NCBI GenBank assembly: GCA_017516265.1
Contig: JAFXDL010000163.1
Location: 1 to 33,824, forward strand
Source of the DNA: Bacteroidaceae bacterium
GTDB taxonomy: Bacteria > Bacteroidota > Bacteroidia > Bacteroidales > Bacteroidaceae
DNA length: 33,824 nt
Reading direction: 5' to 3'
In this document: positions 23,432 to 32,609 of the stretch, piece after piece
How positions within the stretch are numbered: position 1 is the first letter of the stretch
How the letters are laid out: each line of letters starts with the position of its first letter
The notes under the pieces: model-generated
The model's database searches: none
Told to the model about the DNA's origin: nothing
The model's input: the letters and a program-made list of their open reading frames with translations, nothing else
Position numbers and translations under genes: made by a program

Positions 23432-23752
23432 CTATACCATTTTCAACCCGACAATGGAGGCTATCAATGTGGTGATGAAGAACAGACGCCAAAAGGTGGC
23501 CGGCTCATGAAAAAAGCAGATGCCCACCAACACGGTGCCCACTGCACCGATACCCGTCCATACGGGATAAGCCGTACCGATGGGCAGTGTTTGTGTGGCT
23601 TTGGCCAGTAGCCACATGCTGGCTATCGTGAAGGCCAGGAAGCCGCCCATCCATTCCCAATAGAGCCATCCTGTGGCATCCTTTGCCTTGCCCAGACAGA
23701 AGGTGAATCCGACTTCGCAAAGGCCGGCAATGATAAGAATAATCCAATTCAT
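23432..23752 (-). CDS. sugE: SMR-family exporter, SugE/Gdx type
   Basis: I start this at MNWIILIIAGLCEVGFTFCL (ATG complementary to 23750-23752), 106 residues, the size of the family; the frame opens 49 codons earlier without coding character. Four transmembrane helices are seen, with the conserved Glu13 in the first. LPIGTAYPVWTGIGAVGTVLVG matches the SugE/Gdx subgroup closely and ends IVGLKMV. Gdx proteins export guanidinium by proton antiport, while some SugE variants confer quaternary-ammonium tolerance. I saw no guanidine riboswitch in the 200 bp upstream. A -7-like TATTTTTG (23807-23800, minus) is 48 bp upstream. Confidence 0.88.
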   Translation of the reverse strand: MNWIILIIAGLCEVGFTFCLGKAKDATGWLYWEWMGGFLAFTIASMWLLAKATQTLPIGTAYPVWTGIGAVGTVLVGICFFHEPATFWRLFFITTLIASIVGLKMV

Positions 23753-23943
23753 GAGAATCTTGTCCTTTTTTTGTTTTTCGTTTCCTTGAATTCTGTTTGC
23801 AAAAATAGGAAATTTGATTGGATATACGATGCATCCTGCTTGCAAAATGTGCTTCGTACACCTCTTTTTCTTGATTGTAGGGTTTTCCAGACGTTGCAAG
23901 TTCTTGTTTTTGTGTATCTGGAAAGGGGATATGGCTTTTGATG

Positions 23944-23976
23944 CTTGGGAGATTCATCGGTTCCTTATTATATTTG
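23944..23976 (+). promoter_or_regulatory. Promoter of the GH10 xylanase gene
   Basis: -7 TATATTTG (23969-23976) with CTTG (23944-23947) 21 bp upstream as a partial -33 TTTG. It is 42 bp before the chosen start codon and supports starting the protein at 24019 rather than at the earlier Met at 23938. Confidence 0.6.
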
Positions 23977-24018
23977 CAAGCAAAAATTAAAAGTAATAAT
24001 CAACCGCATGATAAAACT

Positions 24019-26700
24019 ATGAATCGAGAATTGATTACCAGCCGTTGGCAACGGGCACTTTCTGCCTGCTTGTTGTCGTGCGCAGCACTCACCTTCCCCA
24101 CGGAGGCTGATGCACAGTTGTCTTCGAACCCTGACAAATTCTTGGGCAACATCACCACCAGTTACAATGTCGATTGGGGAGCCGAGAAGTTCTACACCCT
24201 TTGGAATCAGATAACCCCCGAGAATGAATCGAAGTGGTCTTCCATCGAAGGTTCGCGCGACCGTTACAATTGGGGCGGTTGCGACAATGCCTACAACTAC
24301 TCCAAGCAGCATGGTTTCCCTTTTAAATTCCATACGTTGGTGTGGGGCTCCCAATATCCTGGATGGATGGATAACCTCTCTACCGAAGAACAGTACAAGG
24401 AAATTATCGAATGGATGGATGCCGTCAAGGAGCGCTATCCCGACTTGCCGATGATTGATGTGGTGAATGAGGCTGTGCCCGGACATGCACCTGCTCCTTA
24501 CAAGAATGCTCTTGGTGGCGATGGAAAGACTGGGTACGACTGGATTATCAAAGCTTTTGAACTGGCTTACGAGCGTTGGCCGAATGCCATCCTCATCTAC
24601 AATGACTATAACACCTTCCAGTGGCAACGCACCGAGTTTATCAATCTGGTGAAAATCCTGCGTGACGCTGGTGCACCCATTGATGCCTACGGATGTCAGT
24701 CGCATGACTTGACAGACATGAATGTGACTAACTTCAAGTCGGCCATGACCGAGATTCAGAATGCCTTGAAGATGCCCATGTATAGCACAGAGTACGACAT
24801 TGGTACCTCTGATGACGCCCTCCAGCTACAACGCTACAAGGAGCAGATACCTTACATGTGGGAGGCCGACTATTGTGCCGGTATAACTCTGTGGGGATAT
24901 ATCTACGGACGTACCTGGACAACGGATGGAAACTCTGGTATCATCAAGGACGGAAAGGACCGTCCGGCCATGACCTGGTTGCGCGAATACATGCAGAGCG
25001 ACAAGGCCAAGAATGCCAAGAGTCCCTACCCCGGTATGGTGAAGGAGGCTTCTCTCTACATCAAGCCTGCCTCTATAGCTGCTACCAAAGGTGAGGCTAT
25101 GCCCATCACAGTGCGTGTCCAGATGAAGACAAAGACCATCGATCACATCGACCTTTATGTGAAGAACAAACTCCATTGTACGTTCAACGAAGCACCGTAT
25201 GAAACCACCTACACCCCTACCGTATTGGGACGTCATGACCTGAAGGCCGTAGTGGTGACTACTGATGGGGCACAGTATGAGCGTGTGGGCGGATTCACAG
25301 CTTATAATCCCCGTGTGCCCTTCAAGGGAGCCATTGCATTGCCTGGCACTATGCAAGCCGAGAACTTCGACAAGGGAGCTGAAGGAATCTCCTTCCATGA
25401 CTCTGATACCCGCAACGAAGGCACTACCGCCTATCGTACAGATGGTGGTGGTGTGGACATCGTGAACGGAAATGGAAACTACGCCATCGGCTACACCAAT
25501 GCCGGCGAGTGGTTGGAATATACGGTGAATGTCACCAAAGCTGGTTATTACACCTACGATGCCTATGCTTCGTCAGGAGTCACTACCTCATCGTTCAGCC
25601 TTTCACTGAAGAAGGATGACACGCTGATACCGTTGACCGACAATTTGGTTGTGCCTTGTGTCACATCCAACAACTGGGACAACTACCGTGCTTTGAACGG
25701 TCGTCTGTTGGTGAAGTTGGAGGAAGGCGAGCAGATTATCCGCCTGAACATTACTGGTAGCACCTGCAACATTGACAAGGTGGTATTCAAGCATCTGAAT
25801 ATTGATGACGACATCCAAGTCAACATCACTTCCGACCCTGCACCAGCCATTGTCAACACCAACACCACCATCCGTGTAGAGGCATCTTCGCCCACCAGCA
25901 CCATTGCCAGTGTGCGTCTGTATGTCAATGATGTCCTGCTGAAAACTCTCACTTCAGCACCTTTCGAAGCTGTCTATAAACCTACGGCCAAGAAGACTTA
26001 TCAGGTGACCGCCATTGCTACGGATGCCAATGGATACGAATCTGAGGTGGCCACCTATGCACTGAAGGTCAACAATCGCCGTTCGCCCTTCAAGGGGGCC
26101 ATCAGTTTGCCTGGCATCATCGAAGCCGAGAACTTCGACAAGGGTGGCGATGGTACCACTTTCCATGACAAGGATGCCCTTGACCAGGGAGCTTCTGATT
26201 ATCGCACCGATAATGAAGGAGTGGACATCTTTGCTCTAGCCAACGGTGGCTATACCGTCAGCAACACTGTGCCCAAGGAGTGGTTGGAATATACGGTGAA
26301 TGTCACCGATCCCGGTGTGTATGCCTACGAAGCTACAGTTTCGTCTATTGTTACAGGGTCGAACTTCTCCATCGGACGTGTGGAAGCCGACGGCTCCATC
26401 ACCAACCTCGGAAAGGTGACCATACCCAACACCAAGAATAAGAATACTTACACGGTGGTGACTGGGCAATTGGGAGCCGAACTCGAAGCCGGACAACAGG
26501 TGCTCCGATTTACCATCAATGCCGCCTTGTGTAATATAGATAAGGTAGAACTGAAACTCATCAAGAGCTCTGCCATCGAAGAAGTCACCTTTGACCAACA
26601 ACCCGCAGATGATGCCATATACAATCTCTATGGCATCCGCGTAAATGCCGACTACAAGGGTATTGTCATCAAGAATGGCAAGAAGATGATGAACAGATAG
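24019..26700 (+). CDS. GH10 endo-beta-1,4-xylanase with two Ig-like and two CBM6 modules
   Basis: I start this at MNRELITSRWQRALSACLLS (893 residues), which has a signal peptide ending ...TEADAQ and follows a promoter. The GH10 barrel spans ~35-345: FHTLVWG (104-110), acid/base Glu151 in DVVNEA, NDYN, and nucleophile Glu258 in STEYD. Then come an Ig-like domain (~345-430), CBM6 (~436-575, LPGTMQAENFDKG... NAGEWLEYTVNV), a second Ig-like domain, and a second CBM6 (LPGIIEAENFDKG... PKEWLEYTVNV). The two CBM6 copies are clearly duplicated. The C-terminus YNLYGIRVNADYKGIVIKNGKK resembles secreted-protein tails. It cleaves xylan outside the cell or at its surface. It stands alone, without SusC/D. 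Confidence 0.93.
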   Translation: MNRELITSRWQRALSACLLSCAALTFPTEADAQLSSNPDKFLGNITTSYNVDWGAEKFYTLWNQITPENESKWSSIEGSRDRYNWGGCDNAYNYSKQHGFPFKFHTLVWGSQYPGWMDNLSTEEQYKEIIEWMDAVKERYPDLPMIDVVNEAVPGHAPAPYKNALGGDGKTGYDWIIKAFELAYERWPNAILIYNDYNTFQWQRTEFINLVKILRDAGAPIDAYGCQSHDLTDMNVTNFKSAMTEIQNALKMPMYSTEYDIGTSDDALQLQRYKEQIPYMWEADYCAGITLWGYIYGRTWTTDGNSGIIKDGKDRPAMTWLREYMQSDKAKNAKSPYPGMVKEASLYIKPASIAATKGEAMPITVRVQMKTKTIDHIDLYVKNKLHCTFNEAPYETTYTPTVLGRHDLKAVVVTTDGAQYERVGGFTAYNPRVPFKGAIALPGTMQAENFDKGAEGISFHDSDTRNEGTTAYRTDGGGVDIVNGNGNYAIGYTNAGEWLEYTVNVTKAGYYTYDAYASSGVTTSSFSLSLKKDDTLIPLTDNLVVPCVTSNNWDNYRALNGRLLVKLEEGEQIIRLNITGSTCNIDKVVFKHLNIDDDIQVNITSDPAPAIVNTNTTIRVEASSPTSTIASVRLYVNDVLLKTLTSAPFEAVYKPTAKKTYQVTAIATDANGYESEVATYALKVNNRRSPFKGAISLPGIIEAENFDKGGDGTTFHDKDALDQGASDYRTDNEGVDIFALANGGYTVSNTVPKEWLEYTVNVTDPGVYAYEATVSSIVTGSNFSIGRVEADGSITNLGKVTIPNTKNKNTYTVVTGQLGAELEAGQQVLRFTINAALCNIDKVELKLIKSSAIEEVTFDQQPADDAIYNLYGIRVNADYKGIVIKNGKKMMNR

Positions 26701-26722
26701 TGATTGTTTCCCTGTAAAAATG

Positions 26723-26761
26723 AAGGTTCAAAGTTCGTATGAGCTTTGAACCTTTTTTTTT
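26723..26761 (+). terminator. Intrinsic terminator of the xylanase gene
   Basis: An 11-bp perfect stem (aaggttcaaag 26723-26733 / ctttgaacctt 26744-26754) followed by a run of T. The stem sequence is the same GGTTCAAAG word used in the repeats at 15267-15439. Confidence 0.9.
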
Positions 26762-26765
26762 GAAT

Positions 26766-26800
26766 TTTGTAACATATTAACGAGAAAATGCGTACTTTTG
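26766..26800 (+). promoter_or_regulatory. Promoter of cysK
   Basis: -7 TACTTTTG at 26793-26800 and TTTG at 26766-26769, 23 bp apart, slightly longer than usual. The -7 box is 34 bp before the ATG. Confidence 0.6.
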
Positions 26801-26834
26801 CGCGTTGTTTACAAAAAGGACTATTTTTTGAGGT

Positions 26835-27773
26835 ATGAAGATAGCAAAGGATTTGACAGAACTTGTCGGACGCACTCCCTTGGTAGAACTTTCGGCTTAT
26901 GGGCGGAAGTACGGACTGAAAGGACGGCTGGTGGCTAAGGTGGAGCAGTGGAACCCCAGTGGAAGTGTGAAGGCACGGGCTGCACTGGCCATGATTGAGG
27001 CGGCTGAACGCCGTGGGGAGTTGTCGCCAGGAGGTACCATCATTGAACCGACGAGTGGAAACACTGGTATCGGTTTGGCTATGGTGTCGGCCATCAAAGG
27101 CTACCGCCTGATATTGACCATGCCGGAGACCATGAGTGTGGAAAGGCGTAACCTGTTGCGGGCATACGGTGCCGAGGTGATTCTGACAGAAGGCTCACGA
27201 GGGATGGCCGGAAGCATTGCCCGGGCCGAAGAACTGAAGCGCGAGATAGCGGGAAGCATTATCCCCCAACAATTTGAAAATGATGAAAACCCGGCAGTGC
27301 ACGAACGGACTACGGGTGAAGAAATATGGGCTGATACGGATGGTGAGGTGGCCGCCTTTGTGGCATGTGTAGGTACGGGAGGTACGGTGACGGGCACAGG
27401 ACGTGCCTTGAAGCGACACGATGCAGGAGTGCACATTGTGGCTGTGGAGCCACAGGCATCGCCCTTGCTACAAGGTGGAGTGGCTGCTCCGCACAAGATA
27501 CAGGGCATAGGGGCCAACTTCATCCCAGGCATTTACGACCCGTCGGTAGTGGACGAAGTGGTGGGCATAAGTGATGACGAAGCCTTCAGTACTACCCGTG
27601 AACTGGCTGTGACGGAGGGACTTCTGGTAGGAATCAGTAGCGGAGCTGCCCTATGTGCAGCCCGACGACTGGCAGAACGGAAGGAGTTTGAAGGAAAAAT
27701 CATCGTGGTGCTGCTTCCCGATGGAGGAGAGAGGTATCTGTCAACAGAAGGGCTGTTTGGAGATATCTCTTGA
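26835..27773 (+). CDS. cysK: Cysteine synthase A (O-acetylserine sulfhydrylase)
   Basis: This 312-residue protein is of typical length. PLP-binding Lys is in NPSGSVKARAAL (about residue 46). The substrate-binding loop is TSGNTGIGLA (about 74-83). The phosphate-binding GTGGTVTGTG is at about 180-189, and the C-terminal Ser-containing GISSGAAL is at about 266-273. It makes cysteine from O-acetylserine and sulfide in the cytoplasm. It is the first gene of a likely pair with the downstream outer-membrane protein (46-bp gap, no terminator between). Confidence 0.95.
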   Translation: MKIAKDLTELVGRTPLVELSAYGRKYGLKGRLVAKVEQWNPSGSVKARAALAMIEAAERRGELSPGGTIIEPTSGNTGIGLAMVSAIKGYRLILTMPETMSVERRNLLRAYGAEVILTEGSRGMAGSIARAEELKREIAGSIIPQQFENDENPAVHERTTGEEIWADTDGEVAAFVACVGTGGTVTGTGRALKRHDAGVHIVAVEPQASPLLQGGVAAPHKIQGIGANFIPGIYDPSVVDEVVGISDDEAFSTTRELAVTEGLLVGISSGAALCAARRLAERKEFEGKIIVVLLPDGGERYLSTEGLFGDIS

Positions 27774-27819
27774 ACTGGATAAAACAGAAAAAACTAATAA
27801 TCGAATAATAGAGAAGAAA

Positions 27820-28530
27820 ATGAAAATCAAGAAAATGATGATGGCCGCATTGGCGGCTTTGATGGTGCCTGCTGCCGTGTGGGCACAAGAGAGTGACGAT
27901 AATGGAGTGTATGCAGAACTGAATGCTGATTTGGTGAGCAGCTACATCTGGCACGGACAGGACCTAGGAGGCATCAGTGTGCAACCGTCGTTGACCGTCG
28001 GATGGAAAGACCTCTCGCTGAATGTGTGGGGCTCGGCTGGCATTGGCAACGAAAGTCATCGTGAGATGGACCTCACACTGGCGTATGAGTTGGGAGGATT
28101 CACCTTCTCGGTGTGTGACTATTGGTTCCTTGGCTCGGGCGAGACAGGAAAGTTCTTTGACTATGCGGCCCACTCTACCCTGCATACGCTGGAAGGAAGC
28201 ATCGGATGCGACTTTGACCTCTTTGCTCTGACATGGAGTACCTATTTTGCCGGGGCAGACTATAACGATGAGGGCAAGCGCGAGTACACTTCGTACATTC
28301 AGGCTGATGTTCCCTTCACTCTTGCCGGATTTGAAGGTATGGCTACGGTGGGTGCCACACCTTGGGGCAGTGCTACATACGATGCCAACCGCTTCATGGT
28401 GTGCGAGGCAAGTGTGGCGCTGAGCAAGGAAATCAAGGTGACGCCCACTTTCTCGCTGAACGCTATGGGCAAGGTGGTGGTGAATCCTGCAACGGAGAGC
28501 ACCTTCTTTGTCTTCGGATTGGGTTTCTGA
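27820..28530 (+). CDS. Outer-membrane beta-barrel protein, TorF-like putative porin
   Basis: I start this at MKIKKMMMAALAALMVPAAVWAQES, 236 residues with a clear signal peptide; an earlier in-frame opening overlaps cysK and is rejected. The mature part has alternating amphipathic strands (VYAELNADLVSSYIWHGQDLGG; LSLNVWGSAGIGN; FTFSVCDYWFLGSG; AMGKVVVNPATESTFFVFGLGF) and a terminal Phe, the usual signal for outer-membrane barrel assembly. The opening strand 'LVSSYIWHGQDLGG' resembles the TorF/Gcw_chp-type putative porin family. The cargo is unknown. Its position after cysK hints at sulfur-compound uptake, but this is inference. Confidence 0.75.
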   Translation: MKIKKMMMAALAALMVPAAVWAQESDDNGVYAELNADLVSSYIWHGQDLGGISVQPSLTVGWKDLSLNVWGSAGIGNESHREMDLTLAYELGGFTFSVCDYWFLGSGETGKFFDYAAHSTLHTLEGSIGCDFDLFALTWSTYFAGADYNDEGKREYTSYIQADVPFTLAGFEGMATVGATPWGSATYDANRFMVCEASVALSKEIKVTPTFSLNAMGKVVVNPATESTFFVFGLGF

Positions 28531-28548
28531 GAATAATGAGAATAAGAG

Positions 28549-28585
28549 GGCGTGTCAAAAAATAAATTTTGGCACACCTTTTTTT
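28549..28585 (+). terminator. Intrinsic terminator of the cysK/porin transcript
   Basis: Stem ggcgtgtcaaaa (28549-28560) with ttttggcacacc (28567-28578), followed by a T-run to 28585. One mismatch and one G-U pair. It separates this transcript from the convergent TrmH-type gene. Confidence 0.85.
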
Positions 28586-28616
28586 ATATACTTAAATGGC
28601 GTGTGACACAGTATCC

Positions 28617-29381
28617 TCATCTCATGCGTCGGCGGAACTCGGCACAGATGATAGCCGTGGCGGTGGCTACGTTCAATGATTCGGATGTGGCGGCTCCGAC
28701 CGGATAGTTGGGGATGAGCAGCCGTTCGTTGACGTAGGCGCCCACTTGGGGCGATATGCCGTTGCCCTCGTTTCCCATGATGATGAGGCCGTTGGGAGTG
28801 AGGGATTTGGTGTAGAGGTCTTCCCCATCGAGGAAAGTGCCGTAGATGGGGATGGCTTGCCGTTGCATCTCCTCCATCAGTGGGACGAGTGGTGTGTAGT
28901 GGAGGCTGACGCGTGCCAAAGCTCCCATGGTGGCCTGTACTACCTTGGGGTTGTAGGCATCGGCCGTAGCGGGTGAGCAGAAGATGTGGCGGATGCCAAA
29001 CCAGTCGGCCAAGCGGATGATGGTACCTAGATTGCCGGGGTCTTGCACATCGTCGAGAGCCAAACAGAGTTGTGAAGAGGCAATGGAGGTTCCTTCCTCA
29101 TCAGCTTCGGCACCAAGGGCAAAGACGGCCAATACCTCTTGTGGGGTTTTCAGGAAACTGGCACGGGTGAGTTCGTCAAGGGTGACGGTTATCTTTTCAT
29201 CGGCCAGGGCATCAGGATGAAGCTGGTGCCACTCTTCAGTAGCCACTAGCAGGCGGCAGGTGAAATGAGGCAACATGTCTCCTACAACTTTGGGACCTTC
29301 GGCTACGAAAGCTTGCTCGGTTCGTCGGTTTTTCTTCAGCTCCAACGAGCGAATGTATTTCAATTTGGCTTTGCTAAGCAT
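28617..29381 (-). CDS. TrmH-family RNA 2'-O-methyltransferase
   Basis: This is a 254-residue protein. The N-terminal substrate-binding domain (MLSKAKLKYIRSLELKKNRRTEQAFVAEGPKVV) is followed by the SPOUT knot. Motif 1 is DDVQDPGNLGTIIRLADWFG (about 125-144), motif 2 is LIMGNEGNGISPQV (about 208-221) and motif 3 is IPNYPVGAATSESLNVATAT (about 230-247). These enzymes methylate ribose 2'-OH of rRNA or tRNA using SAM; which nucleotide is not predictable. It is divergent from tamL, with both -7 boxes in the 90 bp between them. Confidence 0.9.
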   Translation of the reverse strand: MLSKAKLKYIRSLELKKNRRTEQAFVAEGPKVVGDMLPHFTCRLLVATEEWHQLHPDALADEKITVTLDELTRASFLKTPQEVLAVFALGAEADEEGTSIASSQLCLALDDVQDPGNLGTIIRLADWFGIRHIFCSPATADAYNPKVVQATMGALARVSLHYTPLVPLMEEMQRQAIPIYGTFLDGEDLYTKSLTPNGLIIMGNEGNGISPQVGAYVNERLLIPNYPVGAATSESLNVATATAIICAEFRRRMR

Positions 29382-29412
29382 AAAAAATGGTTTTCTGATT
29401 ATAAAAGTAGGA

Positions 29413-29450
29413 CAAAGCTACGAATATTTTTTTTATTTGAGCTATATTTG
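29413..29450. promoter_or_regulatory. Divergent promoters for trmH-type gene and tamL
   Basis: Minus strand TAGCTTTG at 29420-29413 is 32 bp before the methyltransferase start. Plus strand TATATTTG at 29443-29450 is 21 bp before the upstream tamL Met codon. The -33 elements are not clear for either. Confidence 0.55.
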
Positions 29451-29471
29451 CGGAGATTTTCATTTGGAAGG

Positions 29472-31799
29472 ATGAGAAAATATAGTCAGTGTATGAAAAA
29501 AATAGAGTGGATTCTGCTTCTTCTTGTACTGGTGGGGATGTTTGCCTCGTGTTCATCGGCCAAGTTTTTGGAAGAGGGTGAATATCTGTTGAACAAGAAT
29601 AAGGTGGAATGTGCGGACGATCGGGTGGATGACTCGATGCTCTCGGAATATATCAAGCAGAAACCGAACACAAGATGGGTGTGGCTGTTCAAGGTCCCCC
29701 TCGGTTTTCATTTGCTTTCGGGCAAAGAAGGCTCGTCGTGGGTGAGCCGTACGTTGCGCAAGATGGGTGAGGAACCTGTGGTGTATGACCGCAAGATGGC
29801 TGAGCGTTCGTGTGACGAACTGAGGCTGGTCTTGCAGAATATGGGCTATCTGGGGGCTTCGGTGGAGGTGGATGAGAAATTCAAGAAGCACAAGGTGGCG
29901 CTGATCTATCGGTTGAATCCCGGCAAGGTATATCGGGTGGACAGTGTGAGGATGGATATAGCAGACACGGTCATTGCACGCAAATTGCAACCTGTCATGG
30001 AGGCTTCGCTGTTGAAACCGGATATGGTGTTTGACATCAATGTGCTGGACAAAGAGCGCGAACGGATAACGGAGTATCTGAAAGAGTCGGGCTATTATAA
30101 ATTCAATAAGAATTACATCAACTATACGGCTGACACTATACAGGGAGGTAAAGGGGTGGTACTGACTATGCATCTGGACCTCTATCAAGCCGACAAGCAT
30201 ACGGAGCCTACGGTGCATCCGGTTTATACGATAGATAGTGTGTCGGTGGTGACGGAGTATGATGCCAGCTATGTGAGTGAACATCGTTTGGGCGAGTTTC
30301 AAAAAGATTCATACGGTGGACTGGACATCTATTTCCAGGAAAGTTCAATCCTGAGACCTTCCGTCTATGCAGAGAACAATTATCTGCGTGAAGGTGAACT
30401 TTATCGGGCTTCGGATATGCAACGGACTTACTCATCCCTAGGACGGTTGGGGGCCTTGAAGTACACGAATGTACATTTGGTAGAGGTTCCGGACTCGAAC
30501 AAACTGAACGCTTACCTGATGGTGTCTCCATCGCAATTGCAGGCGCTGACATTGGAGGTGGACGGAACCAGTACGATGGGTGATTTCGGTTGTGCCGGGT
30601 CTGTGGCTTACCAACATAAGAATCTGTTCAAGGGAAGTGAAACATTTACGGCTAAGGTGCGTCTGGCATACGAGGCTCTCAGTGGTATACAAGAGTACGA
30701 AACGAACAGCTATACCGACTTGGGCTTCGAGTTGACTCTGAACTTTCCCCGTCTGTTGTTTCCACGCCTCTCTTCGGAATTCAAGCGTCGGGTACGTGCT
30801 TCGTCTGAGGTAGGTATGAACTATAACATTCAGGATCGTCCTGAGTTCTCGCGTCGTGCGCTTTCTGCTTCATGGCGCTATCGGTGGAATTCGCGCCAGA
30901 ATCTACAAAGCCGTTTGGATTTGTTGGATGTCAACTATGTATATATGCCTTCCATCTCGCCTACTTTCCGGGATGAGTATCTCAATAGTGTTGTCAGCAA
31001 CTCAATTCTGAAGTACAACTATGATGACCTCTTTATCGTGAGAACGGGATATTCATTCTCATACGCTTCAGCGGATGCGATGGAAAGACGGAGCCGGAGC
31101 AACTATTCAATAAGTGCCAATGTGGAATCGGCCGGACTTTTGTGCAGCCTTCTTTCACACGTCTTTTTTCCTGGTGAACATTCGCCCAACGGACAATACT
31201 CATTGTGGAACATTGCTTATGCCCAATATCTGAAGGGAGATTTGAACTACGTCCGTAATTTGGTGGTAAACGAGCGTACGAGTTTTGCTTTCCACGTTGG
31301 TTTTGGTATAGCTTGGCCTTATGGAAACTCTTCAGTCCTGCCATTTGAAAAACGCTATTTCGCAGGAGGAGCCAACAGTGTGCGCGGATGGTCAGTACGT
31401 TCATTAGGGCCTGGTAGTTTCTCGGGAGGTGACAGGCGGATTGACTTCATCAATCAGACGGGCGACTTGAAACTGGATATGAGCGCAGAGTGGCGTACGG
31501 TGTTGGGAGGAATTTTCTGTGGTGCCTTCTTTGTGGACGCGGGTAATATATGGACCTTGCGCGAGTACGAAGAGCAGCCGGGAGGTGCATTCCATTTCGA
31601 TTCCTTCTGGAAAGAGATCGCAGTGGCTTATGGCATTGGTTTCCGTTTGGACCTTAATTTCATCGTTGCCCGTTTGGACCTTGGTATGAAGGCTGTCAAT
31701 CCGGCATATTCGATAGACGACAAACGGCATTATCCTATTATCCGTCCTCGTTGGAAGAGGGACCGTTCGTTCCATCTTGCTGTAGGTTATCCGTTCTGA
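29472..31799 (+). CDS. tamL: Translocation and assembly module lipoprotein TamL (BamA/TamA family)
   Basis: I start this at MRKYSQCMKKIEWILLLL (775 residues; the Met at 29493 is equally possible and gives the more standard signal peptide). The lipoprotein signal ends LVGMFASC. POTRA-like domains follow (~30-380; e.g. VYRVDSVRMDIADTVI, YTIDSVSVVTEYD), then an Omp85 16-strand barrel (~400-775) with RYFAGGANSVRGWSVRSLGPG, the conserved lid-lock RGW motif region, and a C-terminal LAVGYPF. TamL is the lipidated Bacteroidota counterpart of TamA, working in the outer membrane with TamB. No tamB is in the window. Confidence 0.88.
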   Translation: MRKYSQCMKKIEWILLLLVLVGMFASCSSAKFLEEGEYLLNKNKVECADDRVDDSMLSEYIKQKPNTRWVWLFKVPLGFHLLSGKEGSSWVSRTLRKMGEEPVVYDRKMAERSCDELRLVLQNMGYLGASVEVDEKFKKHKVALIYRLNPGKVYRVDSVRMDIADTVIARKLQPVMEASLLKPDMVFDINVLDKERERITEYLKESGYYKFNKNYINYTADTIQGGKGVVLTMHLDLYQADKHTEPTVHPVYTIDSVSVVTEYDASYVSEHRLGEFQKDSYGGLDIYFQESSILRPSVYAENNYLREGELYRASDMQRTYSSLGRLGALKYTNVHLVEVPDSNKLNAYLMVSPSQLQALTLEVDGTSTMGDFGCAGSVAYQHKNLFKGSETFTAKVRLAYEALSGIQEYETNSYTDLGFELTLNFPRLLFPRLSSEFKRRVRASSEVGMNYNIQDRPEFSRRALSASWRYRWNSRQNLQSRLDLLDVNYVYMPSISPTFRDEYLNSVVSNSILKYNYDDLFIVRTGYSFSYASADAMERRSRSNYSISANVESAGLLCSLLSHVFFPGEHSPNGQYSLWNIAYAQYLKGDLNYVRNLVVNERTSFAFHVGFGIAWPYGNSSVLPFEKRYFAGGANSVRGWSVRSLGPGSFSGGDRRIDFINQTGDLKLDMSAEWRTVLGGIFCGAFFVDAGNIWTLREYEEQPGGAFHFDSFWKEIAVAYGIGFRLDLNFIVARLDLGMKAVNPAYSIDDKRHYPIIRPRWKRDRSFHLAVGYPF

Positions 31800-31858
31800 T
31801 TTTTGTGGATTATGGGATAATCCTGTACGGATTTCTCATTATCCTTAAAGGCGCTTCG

Positions 31859-31912
31859 CAGATTAGCGCGGATTCATATAGCCCAATAGGTTGTGTTTAT
31901 CCGCGTAATCTG
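31859..31912. repeat. Inverted repeat CAGATTAGCGCGGAT / ATCCGCGTAATCTG
   Basis: The two arms (31859-31873 and 31899-31912) differ by one inserted base. The arm sequence resembles the CAGATTACGCGGAT-type dispersed intergenic repeats common in Bacteroidales. A separate small hairpin (31807-31823) follows tamL directly. Together they fill the tamL/lipoprotein gap. Confidence 0.55.
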
Positions 31913-31960
31913 TGTCTGAACCTAATGATGGCTTTCCTCCTAAATTGGTATCCCGTGCCA

Positions 31961-32392
31961 TCACACGGGATGTTTGATTCTCCATACGTTGTCAATTTCT
32001 TTGGTCAGTACCAGTTCGATTGTGTCGCGTGGTTCAATGTATATTGAATCGGTCATATAGTTGGCGCATAAAATGTTGTTGATGGCAATCTTGACATAGG
32101 CAATTTCATTTTCCACGTTCACATCGCAAGATAAGATTTCTACCGTGGCTTTTCCTACCTTTTCCCGTAGTTTTCGGTCTCTTTCCTGAATGTTGGCATT
32201 TCGGAAGTCCATGATGGTGTGGATATCGCGGGTACAATAGTATTTTGCCTTTCTGATGTCCAGATTATAATACAGTTCGGCAAAATTTTGTGAGATTTCA
32301 CGTACTTTCTCCTCTTCAGATGGTTGGCATGAATTGGCAATCAGAAGTGTGGCCAATGATAGCGCGATGTGGCTAAATCTGCATTTTTTCAT
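31961..32392 (-). CDS. Small lipoprotein, DUF4878-like
   Basis: This is a 143-residue protein with signal MKKCRFSHIALSLATLLIANSC (Cys22 lipidated). The mature part reads as an alpha+beta, NTF2-like fold: EKVREISQNFAELYYNLDIRKAKYYCT, then AYVKIAINNILC and the C-terminal ELVLTKEIDNVWRIKHPV. This is the layout of small DUF4878-type lipoproteins, although the family assignment is tentative. It is convergent with tamL and divergent from the MBL hydrolase, and is probably monocistronic. The function is unknown. Confidence 0.72.
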   Translation of the reverse strand: MKKCRFSHIALSLATLLIANSCQPSEEEKVREISQNFAELYYNLDIRKAKYYCTRDIHTIMDFRNANIQERDRKLREKVGKATVEILSCDVNVENEIAYVKIAINNILCANYMTDSIYIEPRDTIELVLTKEIDNVWRIKHPV

Positions 32393-32609
32393 AATTAAGA
32401 TTACTTTTTTCTTTATTCTTTTTCTTTAGGTTATATACTGAATCGGGCGCTGTATTTCTCTCCATACAGCACCGCTCAGGTATCCTTTATAACGTGTGGT
32501 TTCCGGAATTGTTCACGAAAAAAGTGTTTTTTTTGAAAAAAATCTGTTTTTCTTTATCAGTCACTTATTTTGTGCTATCTTCGCTCGTGAAAAGATAACG
32601 GAATCCTTG

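Noticed and set aside
23753-23960. Guanidine riboswitch upstream of the SMR gene
   Set aside because: No conserved guanidine-I/II/III motif could be found by eye in the leader.
29265-29471. Longer N-terminus for TamL
   Set aside because: The extension is antisense to the methyltransferase start and contains both -7 boxes; the lipoprotein signal begins at the later Met codons.
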